Source: Pachypanchax playfairii (lineage: Eukaryota; Chordata; Actinopteri; Cyprinodontiformes; Aplocheilidae). Taken from it: DNA of 64,000 nt. Positions within the stretch are counted from its first letter, which is position 1. Each line of letters opens with the position of its first letter. Positions 58,123-64,000 of this stretch are shown piece after piece. A program made the position numbers and the translations under genes. The DNA lies in contig SSNP01000108.1 in assembly GCA_006937955.1 (NCBI GenBank), positions 1,140,934 to 1,204,933 of the forward strand. Direction: 5' to 3'. Below the pieces are notes generated by a model. The model was not told the origin of the DNA. It saw only the letters and a program-made list of their open reading frames with translations, and searched no databases.

Positions 58123-58996
58123 CCATGTTATTTGTAAATCGGACACTGGATATCCTGATAGATTATCTGGAGGAGTTTTGTTCTTTTCATTCCCAAAGCC
58201 GAAAACACAACATGAACAGTGCCGACAATGAATAAAACAGTGTGGACGGCCCCCAATTCAGTTAAATGTGTCAGGAAATTACGAAGCATAAATACGGCTG
58301 CTGTTAGATCTACTAACTGGAGGCAAGAACACAAATCAGACCAAAGTTACGATTACCATGGATATCATTGCCAGAACGTTAACCTATTTCTAAACTAAGT
58401 TTAACAAGCCCTTTAGCTTTAGCCAACATTAGTTAACTGTTGTTTGCTGTTGTTGTGTTGTGTGTAGTGTCTCCCATTTTATTTTTCTTCAGTTTACAAC
58501 AAAGTCAAACATATAGCACCCCAACAAGCAACTTTAAATAATATTGTTTTTATCTTTTATCAAGTATTTTATGAACTGAAAACTTACCTCTGAGATTTTG
58601 CTTGAGACCGGCGGTGTAAGCATTAGCCTTGATAGCAGTCGTATTTCCTTTATTGTGTGTCTTTTTAATCTTAATATATCCTTCCACTGCGTACTGTAAC
58701 CCCTTCTGCCTCGATCTGGAGTATATCTCGGAGGTATTGTTCCAAATAAAGTTCACTGTCTGAAGACAAGTCCCACACAAGCGCATTTCTTGTGAAACAG
58801 ACAGTCACAGTTATTACTGTTTATTAGATGTTCAACCAGAACGTGTGCAGCCCAAACGTAAATTTACCATTTTTGTGATATTTAAACGCAATTCCACTGA
58901 AAATTCGATTTCTTCCAAAAAGATCTACCTTCGCTGGAGGAGTTGGCGTGTGTGGCAACAGTAACTAAGGGGGCGGGGCTTGGCGAAAGGTCAATT
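58123..58996 (-). mobile_element. Unrecognised DNA-transposon-like element, copy 2
   Basis: Reverse-oriented partner of 7825-8783. It keeps the end that copy 1 lost, AATTGACCTTTCGCCAAGCC (reverse strand from 58996), and is cut off at about 58123. The internal exon is better preserved than in copy 1. Confidence 0.65.
58588..58786 (-). CDS. Exon of unknown protein inside the inverted-pair element
   Basis: Starts MRLCGTCLQTVNFIWNN, continues with SRSRQKGLQYAVEGYIKIKK and ends at LRG, exactly at the donor AGAG|GTAAGT (58582-58588 reversed), about 66 codons. The middle of the same frame (RQKGLQYA-EGYI, NKG-TTA-KANAYT) is also readable in copy 1 at 8030-8150, and its donor position is kept as GTAGGT. 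The pair therefore derives from a protein-coding, spliced element. The start is uncertain, since an overlapping frame (FHKKCACVGLVFR) is also open just upstream. I do not recognise the protein. Confidence 0.4.
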
Positions 58997-59803
58997 AAAA
59001 ACAGAAAACCCACACTGGTCAATGATCAATGCTTTTGAATTGTGATTCAGTTAAAAACTGTTAGCCTTTCATGCACAAATGTTGATGTTTTCAATCAAGA
59101 TTTTTTCTGAAGTATTTTTATTTAGCTATCTTTACGGATGATAAACAACTTTGTTTGGACTTCATTTCTCAAAGTGCCGACTTTTCAAATTTTTTTTTTT
59201 TTTATATTTCTAGAAGTTGCACATCTTTTAAATATGTTTAATGTATCTAACAAACAGATGTCCATTTTTCTACCATTATGACATTATCCGTATAATATTA
59301 TGAAACCTGCACACAGTAACAGGTAGCAGTAGTCTATGGTGTGACGGTCCAGTCCAAAAAGTGGCCCGAAGCGTTCATCGACTTCAGCAACATGCTGCAG
59401 CTACGTGTTAGCTAGCTGCTAATAAAAAACATTTCCACACAGAACTTGCTCGTCACATGGGAAACCCCAGAGGGGAACCCTCTATGGAGAGTGTAAGCGT
59501 GAGCTGCTAAAGACCTTCCCACGCAAACCTGCTCGTCACATGTCGGGAATCCCCTATGGCAAGCAAATAAGGTATATAATCACCACATACTGTATCCCCG
59601 GTGCTTCCAGCTACTTGACCTGCAGACTCCACAGTACCAGCCTCACTGTGCTGGATTATTTACTGTATTAGGCAACCCAAAATGGTGCCCGCTGCTCTGC
59701 CCGCTATTGACTGGTAGATGTAAACAAAATGCCAACGTCGTGCCCGTCAAAAATAATATTTTATTTTAAATATAATTTTTAAAGGAAATGCTGTATTTTC
59801 ATT
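58997..59803. other. Unassigned stretch
   Basis: TGCTCGTCACATG is repeated near 59447 and 59530 within otherwise similar contexts ending in AA/CC-rich text. Nothing else recognised. Confidence 0.35.
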
Positions 59804-59840
59804 CTACAACCCCCTAAACGGGGTGTTTAGGGGGTTGTAG
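59804..59840. repeat. Perfect 16-bp palindrome with 5-nt loop
   Basis: CTACAACCCCCTAAAC at 59804-59819, GGGGT loop, and GTTTAGGGGGTTGTAG at 59825-59840. It abuts the Tc1 remnant that follows, so it may be the fused tips of two inverted repeats. Confidence 0.95.
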
Positions 59841-59841
59841 G

Positions 59842-60500
59842 CCTTATTTTGTTAAAAATATTGCTTTTATTGAAAATATTCCATATACCACCTTTAAGTG
59901 CAAATATTTTGTTGAACAAACCTTTGAGGCAATCGTTGCAATCAAGTGATTTCTGTAGCTCTCAACAAGATTTCTGTGCCTGTTGACAGATATTTTGGCC
60001 TGCTCATTATGTGCAAACTGCTCCATCCGTCTTATGTTTGAAGGCTGTTTTCTCCAGACTGCATGTTTCAGTTCATTCCATAGATGTTCAATAGGATGTG
60101 GATCAGAGCTCATACAGGGCCATTCAGAGCAGTTTATTATTTAATTCATAGAAAGTTTGGTCTCAGTTGCAGAATATGAGTCCTTCAGCAGGATAATGAC
60201 CCTTAACACACAGCGTGAAAACCCAACAACTGAGACCAAGCTTTCATTGGGAAGCACATTTTGCATCAGAATACTTCAATAGTCTTGACAATTCTGTATT
60301 AGAAACAGAAAAGCTGCCCCAAAACTAAAATGAACTCTTCAATGGTTCAAATTAAGACATAATGTTCTTTATTTTTAAATTGAATTTTTGTTTATGTAAA
60401 CATGGAGTTGATGTGAGTGGCCAAAAGATTCAGTTTTGTCTCATCGGTCCTATGGATCTCCTCCCAGAAGCTTTGTGTTGTTTGTCAAAATGTTTCAATG
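59842..60500 (-). mobile_element. Tc1/mariner-like remnant
   Basis: The minus-strand frame (60113 to about 59900) reads DPHPIEHLWNELKHAVWRKQ, then RNLVESYRNHLIATIASK and CSTKYL, the C-terminus of a Tc1 transposase with the third catalytic glutamate (PIEHLW) kept. Further upstream on that strand (60120-60500) only frame-shifted scraps remain, including a QQDNDP-like string near 60186. It is a different lineage from the complete element at 45527. Confidence 0.8.
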
Positions 60501-60719
60501 TTTAGATTTCTTCTTCTTCTTCTTTAAAGGTTTATTTTTAATGAACAGAGTAAATGCTCTCCATACGCCACCTGACCGGCTCTGGGGATTGTCAGCGACT
60601 AAACTGAGATGATGAGAGGACAGATAAAGCAGATTAACATGTAACTGTTTGAAATGACTCAGTACATTTCCATGCACATCTAAAACAAGCTTTTGGCAGA
60701 AACTGAACCCTCTGTTGAG

Positions 60720-61215
60720 AGCTCGGTCCCAGTTTACATGTCACTCTGAGAAGCAAATTATTGAAAAAAGTGCACTCACCACAGTTCCAGTAGGTGGTGA
60801 CATGTGACCCTTTGTGTGGTATTACTTCTGGTTTGCATCACACAAAGTACCACTAAATGAAGCAAACGGAGTAAAAAAATGGTCGACAACAACGCTGCAG
60901 CACAGTACATTTGTTACCAACTGTACTGTTTGATGCTATTACATGTCAGATGCACGCAGAGTCTTGTGGCGATGATATTATCATTACTGATTATTGCTTC
61001 TGCGTCCTGAAGGGCTTAGCTCCAGAGAGCTCGGCTTCTCAAAATGGCTGTTTACATGCAGAGAAATTTGAATTTACAATCACATTATCTGGGCAGCTTA
61101 GTCAGACTTTTCAAAGTCAAGCTGAGGTGTAAACATGCATTTCAAAAGTGCAATTTCAGTCAGACTAAGGCAATAATTCAATTTTTTCTTGCTGCATGTA
61201 AATGTACTGATTGAC
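60720..61215. mobile_element. MITE-like element with TTTACATG ends
   Basis: CCCAGTTTACATGTCACT at 60729 and 'CTGCATGTAAATGTACTGAT' at 61192 are rough inverses, recalling the CGTTTACATG ends of the MITE at 24021. An interior GTAAACATGCATTTC (61131) repeats the motif. No target duplication seen. Confidence 0.35.
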
Positions 61216-61489
61216 AGAACATGTTCAGTACATTCAAATTGGAAAGTGAAGTGTTAGCGTACAACAATCTGTCACTGTCCAATTACCACTTTTAAGTAGG
61301 CGGAGACAGGTGAGTACAATGAGGTGATCACAGGTGAGCAGGTGTGAGTGATTAACAGAATTACATGGCAGAACAGGAGCATGGCAGGATGGGCTGAGTA
61401 AAAATGGCACGGTCATAATACATGACACATGCCTTTTGGTTAATTCCAGTCACATCAGATTCACATCACTTCAAATTAGCTCAAGTACA

Positions 61490-62085
61490 ATGTGCAGAAA
61501 GCTTCATCAAATGGGTTTCCATGGCTGAGCAGTTACATCCAACCCTCACATCAGTAACTACAATAAAATGTGTCAGATACAGTGGTGTAAAGCATGCCAC
61601 CACTGAAGTCTAAAGTAGTTGAGACATTCCCAGAAGTAAGAAATCATTCTTACTGTCTTGCAATTTTGGGCACAAGTCTGGGTTTGGTAGCTGCCAGGAG
61701 GGTGATATCTGCCTGACAATGGCTGACCTCTATGCTTCAGCATACTAAGACATTTTGAATCATTTTATTCTTTCAGCTTTGGGGGTTGTTTGAAGATGGC
61801 CCTTACTGTTTCAAAGTGAGTGTGCACCAGTGCACAATAGTAAGGTCTGTTAAGCAGTGGCTGAGTGAGTTTGGAATGGAGAGACCTGACTGACCTGCAA
61901 AAATCTTGATTTCAACTTGATAAAACACCTTTGGGATGAATTAGCTAAAGAATGTGGGCCAGGTTTTCCAGTTCAACATCAATGTCATCAATGTGCTCCC
62001 GGATGAATGGTTAGATATTACTATAAGCCCACTCCTAAACCTTGCGGAAAGCCTGCCTACTGCTGCAAAGAAATGGGGAAAACTT
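61490..62085 (+). mobile_element. Third-lineage Tc1-like remnant, catalytically dead
   Basis: Segments appear in the right order for a Tc1 transposase gene: TGGGTTTCCATGGCTGAGCA (61513), CAGTGGTGTAAAGCATGCCA, GTCTGGGTTTGGTAGCTGCC (61677), CAGCATACTAAGACATTTTG and 'GTGCACCAGTGCACAATAGT', then a frame near 61915 reading DFNLIKHLWDEL. The final catalytic Glu of I-E-H-L-W is Lys here. Several deletions and stops are present. Confidence 0.75.
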
Positions 62086-63400
62086 GTAAAAATATAACTA
62101 ATGTTCCCACACACTCAACACTGACTCGTCCACAGACTTCCAGCATCCCCCTCTATACATGCACACCTCTGAGTAAATCACTCCCACGCCAACACAGGTG
62201 ATGGCATGGCTTTGCTCACTTAATCCTACCAAAGATATGGGCTGCTAATCATGTGTGTGTGAGTGTGTGTGCACGTTTCCTCAAATCAGCAGTTAATATT
62301 GTCCCTGGTGGGTGGTTGATCTTCCTGTGCTGTCGTAATTCACAGGAGGAAGATGGAAGCACTGAGTCTTCTTCTGCTGTAGGCCAGTCCATAAAGATCT
62401 ATAAGGGATAGGTTGAAGTTAATCTACAATTCGGTCTTCAGCAGCCACTTTAGCAAATATCTCTTTTTTGTACCTTTCCTTCCCACGGCTGGTGCTGTTA
62501 CAGGAAAATAAAGTGAGAGGAGTAGAGGCAGAGTACTGTGGATTTAAGTAAAAAATAGTACTGTCACACCTAAAGAGCATTGTTGAACCAAACAAGGACA
62601 AAATGTACTTTAAAACAGTGACAGCCATAAATTAATTTATGCTAGTTTGGAATAATGTTGAAAAAGAAAATGTAACAAAACTTCAACATATAAGTTTTAA
62701 AAATGGATTATATCTCTACAGCATTTACAATCAAACATATATAGTATATAATGACTTTAAAAACAAATTGTAGTCAGGATATAGACAAATCTTACTGAGG
62801 AAACTGAAAAAGTACCAGTGATTGTGTAAATTTCAAATCTAATGTATATATTATTCAGTATATATATTAAGTTAAATGATATAAAATTATGTAACGTTTT
62901 GAAATACAGTGGAAATATAGAATAGCCAAAGTTCACTGTTCTGCCTATTAGTAGCAACTGTAACCACCCTATTCCCAGAAAAGGAGAGAACAATATTAAC
63001 AGGGAAATCCTTAGTTAAATTAATGGTTAAAATGATCAGAAAGACATTGTTGTCTTTGAGGACGATTCAACAAACATGTTGCTAATACCTTTTCAAATTC
63101 CCAAAATTGTTTGACATTTTGGATTCCAATAAGATATCAGTCACCAATTTGTATCCATCTTGAAAGACATGTAATCTAAAATTAGAAAAGGGAAATAAAA
63201 TAAGACAGTTGTATATACTATAAACTTAAGACACATTTAATAATACATTTTAGCATCGACTTCATCTTCAGTTTTTGTTCTCAGCATATTATTGTCAAAG
63301 TATCCCTTTTATTCAACATATGAATCTTACCAACAATAAGTAAAAGGAACAACAAACAAGCTCACAAAATTGTTCTGTAAAGTCACAGAGTACCACAGTA
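62086..63400. other. Unassigned stretch
   Basis: A short imperfect (GT)n at about 62250-62271. From 62630 onward strongly AT-rich with no frame of interest. Confidence 0.4.
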
Positions 63401-63520
63401 CCAGCCAGACCTCACGTGAAATATGACCGTATTGGTCGATTTTGATAACAACACTATATTCTGTATGCGACCCCTAACTGCAAGCCCTAACCTTAACCGT
63501 TCCGCTTTTTAACGTGAAAT
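63400..63520 (-). repeat. Dispersed repeat, copy 2
   Basis: Inverse match to 53171-53240: CCAGCCAGACCTCACGTGAA, GGTCGATTTTG, CACTATATTCTG and GCGACCCCTAACTG. Confidence 0.5.
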
Positions 63521-63669
63521 TTTCAGCTTTACAGTTAGTCCATGTGTATCTTAATTCTATTTTTAAAGTGAAATTCAAATTTAAACCCCAGTTCAGCGCT
63601 ACTTTTTTTAGTCAAGTTAATTCTTTTACCCTTCTGTTCAAACCTGACATGAAAATATCTGGGTTTATG

Positions 63670-64000
63670 TTAAAGAGTCCATTTCATACAAATTTCAGGA
63701 CTTTGTGGTTATTTCTTAAGTATTAACCTGTAATATGAAACATTTTATATCTAAAAAACGTCAGGAAACACTGATCAACAGACCTTTCAATCTATCTACA
63801 TCAAAATTCGGCTGTTTCCGGCTGGTTCTGTCAGGCTTCGGGCAGCAGCTCGTTCATATTCATTATTCGAATTTGTTGGACTCAGATTGGCTAACAAACT
63901 AGACTATGAGAGCAAAGAATACTGTTTCCTGCCCCGCTGTGCATGGCAACAACAGACGTTCTCTTATCCTTTTTGCTAAGTGTTATGCTACAGCTTTTAG
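63670..64000 (-). mobile_element. TTAA-flanked element, copy F, runs off the window
   Basis: TTAAAGAGTCC at 63670, reversed orientation, with the C-F subfamily insert and GCTAGTTTGTTAGCCAATC (reverse of 63885-63905). The rest lies beyond 64000. Confidence 0.85.

Noticed and set aside
1..64000. CRISPR arrays, operons, riboswitches or phage genes
   Set aside because: No regularly spaced repeats, no dense ORFs and no prokaryotic signals; the content is vertebrate transposons.

Overview
The window looks like repeat-rich, non-coding DNA from a teleost fish. It is AT-rich, has microsatellites such as (CA)n and (GATG)n, and carries transposon families typical of ray-finned fishes: Tc1/mariner, L2-type, Rex3/RTE-type and Rex1-type LINEs, tRNA-derived SINEs, hAT, PIF/Harbinger and TTAA-flanked elements. 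There are no operons, ribosome-binding sites or dense genes. I could not recognise any host gene with confidence. It is probably intergenic or inside a long intron. Family names rest on remembered motifs and consensus patterns; no database was searched.

Layout. 1-775: decayed Tc1 remnant. 3011-4252: 5'-truncated L2 with an open reverse-transcriptase frame. 5676-6242: first of six copies of a TTAA-flanked element (also at 16018, 20781, 32614, 40550 and 63670). 7825-8783 and 58123-58996: inverted pair of an unrecognised roughly 1-kb element with a spliced ORF. 14120-15424: a MITE-like element, then a hAT MITE with an 8-bp target duplication. 18331-19123: Rex3/RTE fragment with a (GATG)n tail. 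19197-19722: PIF/Harbinger-type element with a MADF exon. 24021-24730: MITE nested in an older repeat. 26987-27880: TAAAGAG-ended element interrupted by a SINE. 29544-30731: piggyBac-like element. 37290-39145: hAT-like transposase pseudogene split by a 5'-inverted Rex3 insertion. 45527-47128: a complete Tc1 element. 48020-49185: unidentified retroposon-like unit. 53490-55345: L2 remnant, solo-LTR-like block and SINE. 56630-58050: Rex1-like LINE with an L2 nested in it. 59804-62085: a palindrome and two more Tc1 remnants.

The one complete gene is the Tc1 transposase at 45890-46912. It has an intact DDE triad at D153, D244 and E279 and sits between 200-bp terminal inverted repeats that differ at two positions. 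The remaining coding sequence is partial or broken transposon protein. The window reads as a record of successive insertions, and several nested insertions and target duplications allow their order to be inferred.

I found no coherent new multi-gene system. The best candidates for undescribed biology are the inverted pair with a conserved spliced ORF (7825 and 58123), the 136-codon ORF retroposon (48438-48848), and the six-copy TTAA family with two subfamilies and promoter-like motifs.
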